This document shows positions 23,346 through 35,690 of a DNA stretch of 64,000 nucleotides, one piece after another (position 1 is the first letter of the stretch; every line of letters starts with the position of its first letter). The position numbers and the translations under genes were made by a program. Source of the stretch: Tenrec ecaudatus (lineage: Eukaryota > Chordata > Mammalia > Afrosoricida > Tenrecidae); NCBI RefSeq assembly GCF_050624435.1, contig NC_134542.1:111583677-111647676 (forward strand), given 5' to 3'. The notes under the pieces are model-generated. The model saw nothing but the letters and a program-made list of their open reading frames with translations, searched no databases and had not been told where the DNA came from.

Positions 23346-24215
23346 GAGATATAAGTTATAAATCTATGGATAGCTTTGAGAAGAATGGGAATTTCAAACA
23401 CTTCGTTGTGCTCATACAGAACTTATGTGTGGATCAAGAAGCAGCTCTGGAACAGAAAAGGGGAACACAGCAAGGGTCAAAATCAGGAAAGGTGTGTTTC
23501 AAGATTGTATCCTCTCACCATAATTATTCAATCTGCATGTTGATCACATCATCAAGGCAGATGGATTATATGAAGAAGGATACAGCCTCAGGATTGGAGG
23601 AAGGCTTTTTAACAACTTGCCATATGCAGATGACCCCTCCTTCCTGACTGTAAGTGAGGAGGACTTGAAGCATTTGCTGATGAAGGTCAAGGATTGAAGC
23701 CTTCCTTATGGGTTGCAACTCGGTGTAAAGTAGACCCAAATCCTCATAACTGAACCTGCAGTTAACATCATGTAAAATGAAGAAAAGGTTGAAATTGTCA
23801 AGGATGTCATCTTGCATGGAGTCATAATCAATGCTTATTGAAACAGCAGTCAAGAGATCATAGACATTGAATTGGGTAAATCTGCTGCATACAACCTCCT
23901 TAGAGTGTTCAAAAGCAAGGATGTGTTTTGAGAACTAACGTTTGTTGATCTATGCCATGGTATTTTCAATTGTCTCATGGATGGAAGACTTTATTTGCCA
24001 TGCTTTGGAGAGACTCATCTCTGGAAAAGGACATCATGCTTTGTAAATTAGAGAGGCAGGGAAAAAAAGCAAGGCCCTCAACACGGTGCATTGACACAGT
24101 GGCTGCTACAATAACCTCAAGCATAAGGACAATTAGGAGGAGGGAGCCGGACTTTTGTTCTCATGTGGGTATGAGTCAGAATTGACTTGATGGCATCTAA
24201 CAGCAATATCCTACT
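23346..24215 (+). pseudogene. RTE LINE, reverse-transcriptase core to 3' end
   Basis: Sense RTE. 23,365-23,470 reads LIQNLCVDQEAALEQ, the segment before the catalytic site. The YADD box is preserved in DNA at 23,623-23,634 (tatgcagatgac), in a local frame reading NNLPYADDPS. Downstream matches the connection and C-terminal parts, and the element ends at ttgacttgatggcatctaac, the RTE 3' terminus. The frame is broken repeatedly. Confidence 0.85.
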
Positions 24216-25285
24216 GGAGAAAAAAAAGTTACCTCTGCAAATCACCTGTGTAACATGTTTGCAACATTAATTAATTGGTTTGTTTTTATAGGAATTATCC
24301 ATCAAGAAGAAAAATTATTCTCATTATTTTGAAAGCAAACATGCCAGCAAACATAAATAAAGTACTAATGAGAAGGAAAGAAGAAATATAATAAAATGCA
24401 GGTCAGATCATTTATAGCAATTAAATTTCTATTTGCCTAAATAAAACTTTGTTATCTAAAGGTAGTCATTAGACAGGAAATCAGGATAGGTGACCAGATA
24501 CTTTTTTATAGAGCTTATAAATATGTCCTAATCACCCAAAAACAATTTGTTGAATACCTCAGGTGTGCTGGATACAATGTGAGATACTGCAGGTGCAACA
24601 CTCAACAAGCAACACAAAGACCTCTCTCATCTTAGAACTTGTCTAATGGAAGAGGTAAACAATAGTAAAAAATACATATATAGTACATAAGACATTGCTA
24701 CTGCATTAAGTTTCATGGATGAAGAAGCTTGTCTGTGAATAAAGGAATATTACACCACAGTAAGAGATATTCCTACTTAAATTTCTTAAAGGATGAACTG
24801 CAGTTAGCCAAAAAACAAGAGGAAGGAGTGATTTTCCACACAGAAAATATGCAAGGTGACAAGACCAAAGAGTTTAAGCAAGTCTGAATTGAGTGTATCC
24901 AATTAGACTTTTGGATGATGCAGCGTACAGGATTTAAGAATCGTGGTTCAATACATGGCCATAAGAATGTAAATGCAATACAATGAAATTGACATTCACA
25001 GTAAATTGAGCTGTGACCAGTGATTAGATTCTATAACCCCGTTTATTGATGATAAAATGCACTGTACTGAAAAATAGTTTATTTTTATTATTTTGTCATT
25101 TAAAAGTAGACAGATGCTATTATGGAAGAATTAATTTAAGTCTACTTATTGGATCCTTCAAAGTGGTGGCTCTCAAATAATCTTAACTATTTTCAATATA
25201 CAGTTGTGTACCATTAGCAGTGGGTTGCTTTAAATGAAATTGTTTTCCTTAAACAAAAAGAGTTGTTATGAAGCAGCGAACCAAT
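24216..25285. other. Unassigned AT-rich interval
   Basis: No gene or confident repeat. 25,160-25,230 has an old-transposon feel (ggtggctctcaa) but cannot be assigned. Confidence 0.45.
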
Positions 25286-25745
25286 AGAGAGGTCTGTGGG
25301 GCTGGCCCCAATCCCACCCATGAGAACCCCTCCTGAGAAGAATGCACTACAGAGTACAACACTGAAGCTCCAGCTCCAGGAGGGGGGTGCATCTGCTCAG
25401 AACACACAGGAGCACACTAAGAAGGAAGGAGAGAGAGAGAGAGTGTGGAACACACCCTGACCCACCAAGCCCAGAGGAAGATATTCCTGCTCAGAGCAGC
25501 CAGTGTACAGAGAGGACCATAGGGCTAGCACAAGACATTGTGTCCCATAGTACTACAGGGACAACACTGGAGGCACAGTGCTGTAACTGCCTGATCACAC
25601 CCCATCATGCCAGGGGACCATTGAAGAGTATGCCACAGAGCCGCAAGGGGAGCAAAGCTCCCAAGGAATCCCCAAAATAGACTTCGAGGACAAGGCATGG
25701 AAGCTCGTCAGACTACCAGAAAACACTCATAAAATCTCAACAATA
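25286..25745 (+). mobile_element. Older element E copy, 5' region
   Basis: Sense copy of the E leader. tctgctcagaacacacagg, gagagagagagtgtggaa and acagagaggaccat align with the reverse of 2600-2800. It reaches further 5' than the 731-2834 copy (from about ggtctgtggggctggcccc), so neither copy may show the true start. A younger E copy interrupts it at 25,746, and it resumes at 26,985. Confidence 0.75.
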
Positions 25746-26984
25746 GGGTTCTTAAAGGCTTGAAGATGAACAAGCGGCCATCTAGCTCAGAAGCAACAAA
25801 GTCCACATGGAAGAACACACCAGCCTATGTGATCGAGTGGTCCCAAAGGGATCAGTTACCAGGCATCAAAGAACAAAAAATCATATCATTGACTGCACAC
25901 CTCCATGATAGGATCGCTGAAGACAAATGGGTGCATAAGCAAATGTGGTGAAGAAAGCTGATGGTGCCCGGCTATCAAAAGAGATAGTGTCTGGGGTCTT
26001 AAAGGCTTGAAGGTGAACAAGCGGCCATCTAGCTCAGAAGCAAATAAGCCCACATGGAAGAAGCACACCGGCCAGTGCGATCACGAGGTGCCCAAGGGAC
26101 CAGGTATAAGGCATCATGCAAAAAAAAAACAACGATATAAGTGTGTGTATGTATGTGTATATATGTGTATATGTATATGTATATATATACCGTATTAAAT
26201 GAAGGGGGAAGTGCAGAGTGGAGACCCAAGGCCCAAGTGTCGACCAATGGAGATCCCCTCATAGAGGCGTTTAGGAGAGGAGATGGGTTAATTAGGGTGC
26301 GAGGTAGTACCGATGAAGAACACAGCTTTCCCCCAGATCCTGGATGCTTCCTCCCCCCAACTACCATGATCCGAATTCTACCTTGCAGGCCTGGATAGGA
26401 CAGAGGCTGTACACTGATACATATGAGGGCTGGAGGTACAGGGAATCCAGGGTGGATGAGACCTTCAGGACAAAGGGTGTGAGGGACGATGCTGGGAGAG
26501 TGGAGGGTGAGTGGGTTGGAAAGGGGGAACTGATTACAAGGATCCACATGTGACCTCTTCCCTGGGAGAGGGACAACAGAGAAGGGGGGAAGGGAGACTC
26601 CGGATAGGGCAAGATATAACAAAATAACGAGGTATAAATTACCAAGGACACATGAGGGAGGGGGGGAAAGGGGAGGGAGGGGGGAAAAAAAAGAGGACCT
26701 GATGCAAGGCGCTTAAGTGGAGAGCAAATGCCTTGAGAATGATTGGGGCAGGGAATGTATGGATGTGCTTTATACAATTGATGTATGTATATGTATGGAT
26801 GGTGATAAGAGTTGTATGGGTCCCTAATAAAATGTAAAAAAAGAAAAGAGGAGAAAAAAATGATTAGGGCAAAGACTGTACAGATGTGCTTTATACAATT
26901 GATGTATGTATATGTATGAACTGTGATAAGAATTGTATGAGCCCCTAATAAATTGTTAAAATTTAAAAAAAAATCTCAACAATA
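25731..26984 (+). mobile_element. Younger element E copy nested in older E, dimeric tail
   Basis: The target duplication aaaatctcaacaata occurs at 25,731-25,745 and 26,970-26,984, an exact 15-base match. The insert begins in the internal unit (gggttcttaaaggcttgaag) and carries two units at 25,746 and 25,993. It ends with the duplicated tail: tgtgctttatacaattg at 26,764 and 26,885, offset 121, each half with an AATAAA-type signal or its variant. The 5' end is truncated, as usual for target-primed insertion. A TG/TA microsatellite has grown inside it at about 26,135-26,190. Confidence 0.92.
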
Positions 26985-27135
26985 TACCTGTAACTATTTA
27001 TAGGGTTTTTTGTTGTTATTGTTGTTAGTTTTTTTGCTGTTTGTTATTGTTTCTATGTGTCTATCTAGATAAGAAAGGTAGGATAAACAATCCCAAGCAG
27101 AAAACAAGGGCACCTATGGTTCTAGGACAAAACTC
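26985..27135 (+). mobile_element. Older element E copy, continuation
   Basis: tgttgttattgttgttag and gtctatctagataagaaagg align with the T-rich part of the 731-2834 copy in reverse (2220-2370). This is where the copy interrupted at 25,745 continues. It fades out near 27,135 without a tail. Confidence 0.65.
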
Positions 27136-28125
27136 TAAAATTGTAATATGCAGTATTGATAATTTTATAAAAGACTGATTTTAAAGAAAGCCCAAATGAA
27201 GACATTGAATTATAATAGAACAGGTATAATTTCCAGTATAGTTAGTTTAATACTTATTTTATTGATATCACTAGAGATTTGGCCTTAAATAATCATATTT
27301 GTGGAACATCCTAATATATGCTATCCATCATAATTAAGTCTTGAGAGTATATGCTTGTCTAATGAAAGAGTTTCTTATAAGCATAATTAGATTAAGGACT
27401 AATTTTATACATATACACTAAGCTTTTAAAGTTATTAATGAAGCAAAAAAGTGCTTAACACTGAGATTTTATTTTCATATACTTGGTAGCAGTTCATTGA
27501 TAGGAAATCAGTAACAATAGAAAATACAGCTATTCAAATCGATATTGAATAACTGAATATAAAATTTCCTTTTACAAAATCATATGACAATAATGAGAAC
27601 CTTCTAGAATTCAATCTATGAAAAATTACAAAATGGAGGCTTTATGTTATAGTAAATATCATTCTTAACTAAAGAATACAACTATATTTTTTGTGCCTGA
27701 CAAAGAAAAACAATAGCAAATGTAATAAAAATCCCCAAATTTATCTCTTGAATTGAAAAGAGAACATTTCCCTATTAAAAATTTGATTATGTATACATGG
27801 CACCAAAATATATTTATAGAAAATAAAATAATTGTTTTCCGCATGATTACTGCTGGTCTCCCAGGCCAGTCTCTCCATCATCAATTGAAATTGATTTATT
27901 GATTATTAAATAGTAATCACTGGTTCCTTTTCTGAGTGCACATAAATCATTCTTTTAATAATATTTGTTGTGATCTTTCCCAAAACTAATTTTAGCAGAA
28001 AGATAACAAAAAAGAAACAAGAGAGTAAAAGAATGTATATATATTTTAAAGGTAACAACCGCAACCAAACTGACCAAATGTGGAGACAAAATCTCCTGAC
28101 ACTATATGTTGGGTATATATCAGTT

Positions 28126-28130
<5 letters not shown>
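27136..28130. other. Very AT-rich interval
   Basis: No gene or element recognised. Confidence 0.5.

Positions 28131-28194
<64 letters not shown>
28131..28194. repeat. (TA)n microsatellite, 32 repeats
   Basis: Uninterrupted TA dinucleotide run of about 64 bases. Such runs can form cruciforms and are often length-variable. Confidence 0.97.
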
Positions 28195-28200
<6 letters not shown>

Positions 28201-28394
28201 TATATATCTATCACTTCATTGAAGGAGACGAGCATTGCAGTGAGCTCAGCATTGTTTGCTTCACCAAAAGGTCAGTGTGCAAGCCCACTATTCCACATTT
28301 AGGGAAATGATTTGATACCTGGCTTCTAAACCTGCTGAGATGTACAGCCTTAGAAGCCTTATGGGACAACTGTACTCTGTGCTAGGGCATCACT

Positions 28395-28568
28395 CTGGTG
28401 ACTGCCACTGTCAGTGAAGCACGGGACTGTTGACTCTACGGGAGTGGTACAAACCCATGGGTGCCTCACAGGAGAAAGAGGAAAATATCTGATCCTGTAA
28501 AGATTTACAACCTTGGAAAGCTTATAGCTGGGTCAGAATTGACTCTATGGTGCTGGGTTCTTTGCTGT
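28395..28568 (+). repeat. AfroSINE, sense, diverged
   Basis: gtggtacaaaccca is a decayed B-box region of the tRNA-like head. It is followed by acgggagtgg-type body sequence and ends gtcagaattgactctatggt, the SINE body end in sense orientation. Confidence 0.6.
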
Positions 28569-29195
28569 AATGTTATCAGAAAGAGCTCAGAGGCAACAAG
28601 GGCAGTACAGTGAAGTGGAAGCCCTTAAGATGGCTCTTATGCCCAGAGTCTTTGTAGCGTCTGCCAGACCAGGAGTTGGGATCATGTAAATAATTTAGAA
28701 AGAAGTCTAAGTGAGGAGATGTTTCAGTTTTGCCACTCAATTTACGTCGAAAAGGAGCCGTTTCAGATGCAGGATGACAGAATCCCACCATCAGGAAAGA
28801 AATGAGTGGGAGATCTTCACCTAACAGGCTGAGAAAGTAGACACCAGAGGTTGTTGTAGGACCTAAAGCTTATGATAGAACAGAGGGGCAGTGCTGAGCT
28901 TAGGGCAGAGCTATGAGGCAGAACTGTGAGCTTCCGAGCTCACAGAAATAGTACAGCTGAGCATCTTTGGGTGGGAGGCTGGTTTGTAGAGTGGGGAGCC
29001 CATTGGACACTTTTAAAAGCTAGAGACACTTGATAGGACTTACCAAGAAGCAGGGTAGGAGCCGAGTGGCCAAGTGGTTGAAAGGTTGAAAACCAGGGAG
29101 AGATGTACCTGCTGGTATTACTGAGAAGGGGTACTATGGTCCAAAAAAGCCCCAAACAACTGCATCCTTAATATCTTGTAAACTATTAAGTTTCC

Positions 29196-29560
29196 CTAGT
29201 TAAGGATGCATAATCCCGAGTATCTGTGAGTCTGTGTGGACTTTGCCATGCTTTATTGAACCCATCAGAGAAATACGGTGCCTAGGGGGGTGGTTGAGAT
29301 CAGAATTGGGTAAAGGAAGTTGGAAGGTGAAGGTATGCCTGACCTCCACCTCCCAGATATCTTCCTTGGGTGGATGTGAAGTTGGATTCTTCTTCTCCCA
29401 TGTGTCGCTAGAGGAGGCCAGGCTTGACCTCCATGCCATTTTCTCAGGCCAGTGGATAGATCTTATTTATTTATTATTTTGTTTTCAACCTTGGAAAGTT
29501 TTGATTACTTTTGCCATCACCTGCCCATTAGTTTGTTATAAACAGTGACTTGAATGTTGC
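29196..29560. repeat. Unclassified interspersed repeat F, copy 1
   Basis: Ordered blocks shared with 37,985-38,240: cagaattgggtaaaggaag against gggtaaaattggatgggg, tatgcctgacctccacctcc against catgtctgacctcaacctt, and gtgaagttggattcttcttc against gtgaagttaggttcttctcc. Two copies in one window imply an interspersed family, possibly LTR-derived. No end could be fixed. Confidence 0.65.
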
Positions 29561-29599
29561 TAGGATGCAGGAAGTCCTAGCATCAGTATTTCAAATATT

Positions 29600-29840
29600 T
29601 GTAGGTGGTACATCTGCAGTAGTCAGGTTTCACTGGGGCTTCCAGACCAACACTGAGTAGGAAGAAAGGCCTGAACAGAGCTTTCCAAAAATTATACTGT
29701 GAAAATCCTTGTACAATAACAGAGCATTATCCAACTACCAGCAATCGAGAAGATTGGACAGGACAAGGTGATCTGCTTATTGTACATAGGACAGTCACCA
29801 TGAGCTAGAACCGACTCAAGGAGAACAACAACCGTTATTA
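29600..29840 (+). repeat. SINE-like repeat ending in the AfroSINE/RTE 3' motif
   Basis: Ends caccatgagctagaaccgac and then an AACAACAACC run, the 3' end shared by AfroSINE and RTE. The upstream part is unlike the AfroSINE head. Confidence 0.55.
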
Positions 29841-32514
29841 CAATAAACCATAGTTCTGGTAATTGCACAGTCTCTGAATATAGTTTAAACCAAGGTTTTA
29901 ACATCTTTCTCAATTCTTAAGTCTTCTCTCACAACCACCCCCAATACACATTTATATATTGCCAAAAGGCATCAGTCTAAGATTATTCAAAACAATGACA
30001 TACATATGCTGTCTGGCATTGTAATCAACTGAAATAATCTACATTGGAAATCCCTTTGGATCATTTAAGCTCTAGAGTTTTAGTCACTCAATATGAAGGA
30101 AAAATCACCTATATATTAAATAGATATCCCCAAATAATTTTTAATTCTATTTTGACCCTATTTTTATAAACTGAAATCAATGAGTTGATAGATTTATTCA
30201 AAGACTCCATGTCTTCTTTATGTAGACCATTAAATTGTGTTTCTCAATGGAAAAGTGCATTTGATGACTAAACTCTAGCCAGCTGATTCAATTGTTCAGT
30301 ACAGAAGCGACTCTTTATGAAACGGCCCAACTCTGTAGCAGAAATAATCTACATTAGCTCATTTCAGTGCCGCAAGCTTCGTTCTTCTGGGTAATTTTAT
30401 ATTGCGGCCAATTCTAATTACTTAGAAATCTTTTCGTTCTTTTACACGGTCAGGTTCAAAAAAAACCCAACGACTTTCACTCTACCCTCATATCAAATAG
30501 TCTTCATCGTGTGCTTACACACCTGAACACAAGATAATTCGTCTTGTCCGAATGTGTGTGTGTGTGTGCTTGTCACCTTATGGATCTAGCTGTGAACTAG
30601 TAAGGCAGAAGGAGCTTGTGTAAGACAATTTTGTTTGCGGACCATAGGATAAAACATAATATAGAATTCAAGGTGAAAATGTAAGACATCTTTATCTTTC
30701 TTTTCCACCTGTGGTCTTTGATTTTACCTTGTCAGCAACATCAATTCTGCCTTTCAACAAGGTCAGCTACCTGAGTTTCACCTCCGGTGACTGTGCAACT
30801 TGACCTGAAATAAAAGTATTCTGACCATGCTCAAGCAACACTTATCAGCTCCATTACCACTTCCTCTCCTAACCTAAGAAACCTTATTGTTGGCAGAAGG
30901 GCTACCAAGTTCCAGAACGTTCTTTCTGAGGCCTTGTCCCAGAACATTCTCTGCTCTCAGACTAGAAGCTGAATTACTTTCTTCTGCTCAGACTCCTTTC
31001 CTTGTCTGGGAACCTTCCTCTTTGTTCTGGGCATACAATAATTTTGTTCTGTTCATGGGTTGGCATCATATGGTGCCTAGCCAATTCCATTTCTGCATCT
31101 TTTACTCGTGGAAAGGGTAAGCAGTCTTTCCTTTATGGAAAAATATGCATCTATAGCAAACACCTGCTCCCCATCACTCAAGGGGAAGGATTCACCGGCC
31201 AAGAGGGACCAGCACCTGTAAGTACGCCTGACCTAGTTCTGTCTCTTCTCTCTGTCAGTAAAGCATGATCCCATGTGCGGCCTATGTGGGACTCCTGTCT
31301 TCTGTTGGCAGCCTTAAACCCTGGCTTGACACTTAATAGCACGGAATCATTTATCTCTTAGGTCTCAGATATTTTAGGCTTTAGGTTAATTTTTTCCCCA
31401 GGGCTATCTTTCAAAAATTTCTACTGCCGTTACACCATCTCCTTAATTTCCTCATTTTCTCCCCAATTACCAGCTGTAGCCTTTTAAATTTATTTCCCAT
31501 AACTTGGTATCCCAGAATGCTCTTGGTTAGGAGACAGAAGCCTGTGCATGCTGACAATTTTCTGTAGAGATCGCAGGTTTTTGTTGAGTCGGTCTATGTT
31601 TGTGAGGATAATAGCTAAGGTTAAAATCAGAGAGAGATAGAAACCAGTACTTTCCAACACTTAAAAGCATTGCAACAATAACCTTGCATTGCAGTGCCTT
31701 TTCACAGGGATGGATTCTACAATAAGCAGCGGGAGCAGGGGTTTGTTTTTGCTTACTTGCTAATCTGCAATAAACGATCTCACCTTTGCTTTGTTTGTTT
31801 TCCATCATATCAAAGTCTTGCTTCTGGGAAAGGCTGGCATCTATTTATCTCCCCAATCCATAGCATCTTTCTCCAGAATGAAGCCCTCCTTTCAAAATAC
31901 AATCCCTGTCAGGGAGAGCACTTCCAGTAAACACCATACGCAAGAGTTTGCTTGTGTTTACATACTCATCATAGTCAACAGTTGTGAAATTAAGTAAGCA
32001 AAATATTAGCAAATAAGTATAAGTAAGCCTTTAATTACTTTGCTTACTAGCAACTATATTCCTGAGTGGGATTCTAAACAACTTAGTTAACCAATTAGCT
32101 ATATTAGCCAGCAGCCTCCTATCAAAGAACACTTACCCAGGAAATCATGATGAGGTGCTTCATTTAGTTGTAAAGGTGTTCATGAAATGGTTTTTAATAA
32201 ATGAATAAATAGCAATGCTGACTCACTTTCTGTCAATAATTTTTCCCTTGCAATAAATGCTAATAGTTAAACCAAAATTGAATGCATTCATTCTTCTGTG
32301 CTTCATGATTTGCTAAATAATGCAATTAGAGAGAACTGGAACATTGAAGCTTAGCATAGTTAAGCATATCAATTTACTAATCTAGTTATCTAGGCTACTT
32401 TCTTTCAGTTTCATAATTGTATTATGTAAAAATATATGTCAACACATAATATAAAAGTACCCACAATAAGATGTTACTTACATACAACAAAGTCCAAAAA
32501 ATACCTTCATTGTT
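29841..32514. other. Low-repeat interval
   Basis: No gene recognised. 30,240-30,480 is unusually free of repeat-like sequence and has homeobox-type TAATTA-like cores. 30,870-31,290 is moderately GC-richer with open frames but no known domain. Confidence 0.45.
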
Positions 32515-32696
32515 ATGGAGTGAATAGTGATTCATAGTGATTCTTGATGACACAGTAGAATTGTCCTGATGGGTTTCTGAGACTGTAACTCCTTATGGGA
32601 GTAGAAAGCCCCATCTTTTTTCCTGGAGAGAGGCTGGTAGTTTGAACTACTGATTTTATGGTTAGTCACCCAATTCATGACCTAAGCCACCAAGGC
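32515..32696 (-). repeat. AfroSINE, reverse
   Basis: agtagaattgtcctgatggg, gagactgtaactccttatgg and agaggctggtagtttgaac in the reverse order of the SINE. Confidence 0.82.
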
Positions 32697-32869
32697 TTCA
32701 AAGTTCTGTAGGTGGATGCAATGATGGTCACAGAACAATGAATGTGTGTGAGTGCAAGATGACGTAGACTCACTGCCTGCAACAGGGGGAGAAAACATGA
32801 TCTGAACCTTCTCTGTTCAAGGATATGCAAAAAAAATACTTCTATAAAATAATAGCAATCTCTATTCAA

Positions 32870-33325
32870 CCAACTCTCAACATATCCTCTCTTTAGAGCT
32901 TCCAGAGATAGGTTTTCCACATCTTAAATTCTTCCTTGAATAATTCTGTACTCTTCAATGTATACCACAGATGAAGGGTAACACTGACATCCTCAAGGGT
33001 CTGAAGTTGTGTTCCTTTGAAATGTCCTTTGAGTTTGGAGTACTTAAAGAAGCTGAAGAGACGAGATAAGGGTGATAGGGTGGATGGAGTAAGTCTTCCC
33101 AGTGGAATTCTCATAGGAAAGTCCTTGCTACCTTCTTATAATGAGTTGGTGTATTCTTACGATGAAAAGAAATCTTGGCAAAATTCTTCTGGGCTTATTT
33201 TCACCGTCAGACTTTTTATAGCCCACCTTCCTATGACCATCCTATGGCCTTTGGTGAAAATTGTCAAGATGACCAGTTTGGAATTAAAAATGAAACCAAT
33301 CTCTTCTTATAACCTTATGAGCTGA
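32870..33325 (-). pseudogene. Mariner-type transposase remnant (copy D)
   Basis: Minus-strand decayed transposase. One frame gives EFHWEDLLHPPYHPYLVS, the mariner HPPYSPDLAPSD block with its second catalytic aspartate lost. After a frameshift comes SKLKGHFKGTQLQTLEDVS, the following conserved block. It ends ELFKEEFKMWKTYLWK, the C-terminal W-rich part. Only the C-terminal half remains. It resembles copy B at 40.2 kb in the HLKGTQ motif. Confidence 0.65.
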
Positions 33326-33339
33326 TCTCTTTCCTCTCT

Positions 33340-33752
33340 GCCTTGAATTGAATTGACCCTGTAGAGTCTATAAATTCAAGATATATAAAGCCTTCAGCTA
33401 GAGGAGTAATGACTCCCTGGGGGTATGGGAAGAGAGGGGGGTTTGTAGGGGGAAAGTGGGGAACTGAAAGCAATGATGACTGTATAACCCCACTAGATGG
33501 AAATGAATAACATAATTGTGGGTAAATGGGTACATTGGATGTTGTAAGATACTTCAAAAATAATAACAATAATAATAAGGGTTCCTGGGGGGTGGGGTGG
33601 GGGAGTGAGGGGATAGAGGGGAGTTAATATCAAAGAATTGAAGGGAAAAAATTGAAACTACTGGTGGCAGAAATTATACAATTATGCTTGATCTAATTGA
33701 ATCATGGATTATTATATCTGTAAGAGCTCCCAATAAAATGAATTTTTTTAAA
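33340..33752 (+). mobile_element. Element E relative, 3' half
   Basis: Sense orientation. It holds gggtatgggaagagaggggg, the aataataacaataataataa tract and gatctaattgaatcatggat, then ends agctcccaataaaatgaatt plus T and A runs. The order follows the 9.2-kb copy, but divergence is high. Confidence 0.75.
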
Positions 33753-34334
33753 AAGACACCAGTTTTGATCAGACCTTGCTCTCTTGGATAATGTTGATAA
33801 ATCTATGATTGGACACTGAGTACAAACCAGTTAAAATTTTCTTCAAAAAATTTTTTCTTCGTTGCCTTTGGTTTTGTTTAAAGAGTGATGGATATACCAG
33901 ATCTTTGAGCTATCTGATCTTAGTGTAATGCTTTGTCAACCACCCAGTCAAAAGGTTTTTGAGAAAATGATGTTCATTTAAAATGTCAAATCATGCGAGT
34001 GTCCAAATTCAGTAGCTATCACATCAACGGCAATTCTACTGTCTTCTTCCGCTGGTTTTAGACTATAGTCACAGTGTCCTTGTTCATTAAAGTTTACAGC
34101 CTTCCTTCCTCTCTTGGCTCATCTTTGAGGACTTCCTGACTTCCTTAAAAAATATTCAATTCACCTAAAATGATTGATCCATCTGGGGCAGAAATTCTAT
34201 AATTTTGGAGCAAAGCTTCAATGATTTGGGAAGAATTTTACTTGAGTTTTGTGAAAAATTAGATACTAGCTCTGATCTCAAATTTATTCCATAACATTCT
34301 CTCCAAAAAATAATTATTGCCATTGATCAGATCC

Positions 34335-34462
34335 AAGATTGTAACTCTTATTGGCAGTAGAAAGCCCTATCTTTATCCCATGGAGTGACTGGTGGTTTTG
34401 AACTGCTGATCTGTAGGTTAAAAGTCCATTATGCAACCACTACACCACCACGCTCCTCCACA
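34335..34462 (-). repeat. AfroSINE fragment, reverse
   Basis: gattgtaactcttattggca, gaactgctgatctgtaggtt and ctacaccaccacgctcct cover the distal body and tRNA-like head in reverse. Confidence 0.8.
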
Positions 34463-35499
34463 ACACAAAAATATCCTCTACTATTCCCCAAAGAGACTAT
34501 GCTAATTTGATGTCATTTATGTCCTGTTTAGCATGTTCATGTTTACTCCTGTGATTATTCTATTTTTTAATGGACAATAGCAACTGCCTTCCAGTAACCA
34601 TGTACAATTTCTTTGAGAGCACAGAAAGTATTTTTTCATGTCATAATATATTTGTCTTCTTTTGCAGGGCTTAACATTGGTCAAGCAATGAGAGTTTAAT
34701 AATATTTAACTGTTGAAAAAGTAAACATTTATATGAATTCATTCACTAAATAAATATTGCAATTACTATGAGAAGACACTAGGCTAAACATGCTATTTTC
34801 CCTACCTAGGAATACTAAACACATTTTCCCAATAGCCTCATATTATTCCTTTGACAGAGGGGATTTTAAGCTGATAAACATTCTTTAGATGCATTTGTCT
34901 CACACTGATTTCTCATAGATATGATTTTTAGCATCACATGAAAAAATATAATGCTCTAATTTTGAGAATTTTATTATTTTCTGGATTTATTTTAAGCAAC
35001 AATCCGTGTTTAACATGTAAATTAAAGTGTATTTGCTGAGATAATTTCACAAAAGCTCAAATTTAATTGATTCCCTTGATGATGATGTTCTTTTACATCC
35101 AGCAGTCCAGTTGTCTCAGTTCAAGTATCCAGATATTATAGCTAAAGTTTTCTATTTTTGCAATCTCTAATTTATATGAACCATATATGGTCTACCTTTC
35201 TTCTACCTCAGTGATCGTCAAGCCAGGGATCACTCATAGTGACATAGGAGTGTCACTGTAGAACTGAGCACCCGGGGTATCCAGTGACTGGTTTTATACA
35301 AGCAGACCATCAAGTTGCTCTTTGAGTCCTCTCAGCCTTGGCTTGAGTTTTGAAATGTTTGGTCAGCATAGGGATATGTTAATGATTCACCTCATCCAGG
35401 AACTCCATGACTCATTTAAATATTCTTATACATTTAATGTATTGACAAGCCAGTTCTCATTCGTTTTTGTTATTTCTCCAGGAAAAATAAACACATTTC

Positions 35500-35690
35500 C
35501 AAAGAGTCGATTCAGACCATGGCAGACACATAGGACTGAATATAACTTTCCCATAAGGGTCTCAAGGCTGGAATACTTAAGAAAGCCAATTTCCATGTGG
35601 TTACCCAGCAAAGCAGCTGGTAGAATCAAACTACTGACTTATTAATTAATAGCCATTTGCTGAATCACTGTACCAACAGGGCTCTGCATT
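35500..35690 (-). repeat. AfroSINE, reverse
   Basis: gtcgattcagaccatggca, cataagggtctcaaggctgg and tgtaccaacagggctct in order. Confidence 0.72.

Noticed and set aside
26029-26622. 197-codon minus-strand open frame
   Set aside because: It lies wholly on the antisense strand of an E copy and includes a microsatellite-coded Tyr/Ile/His run.
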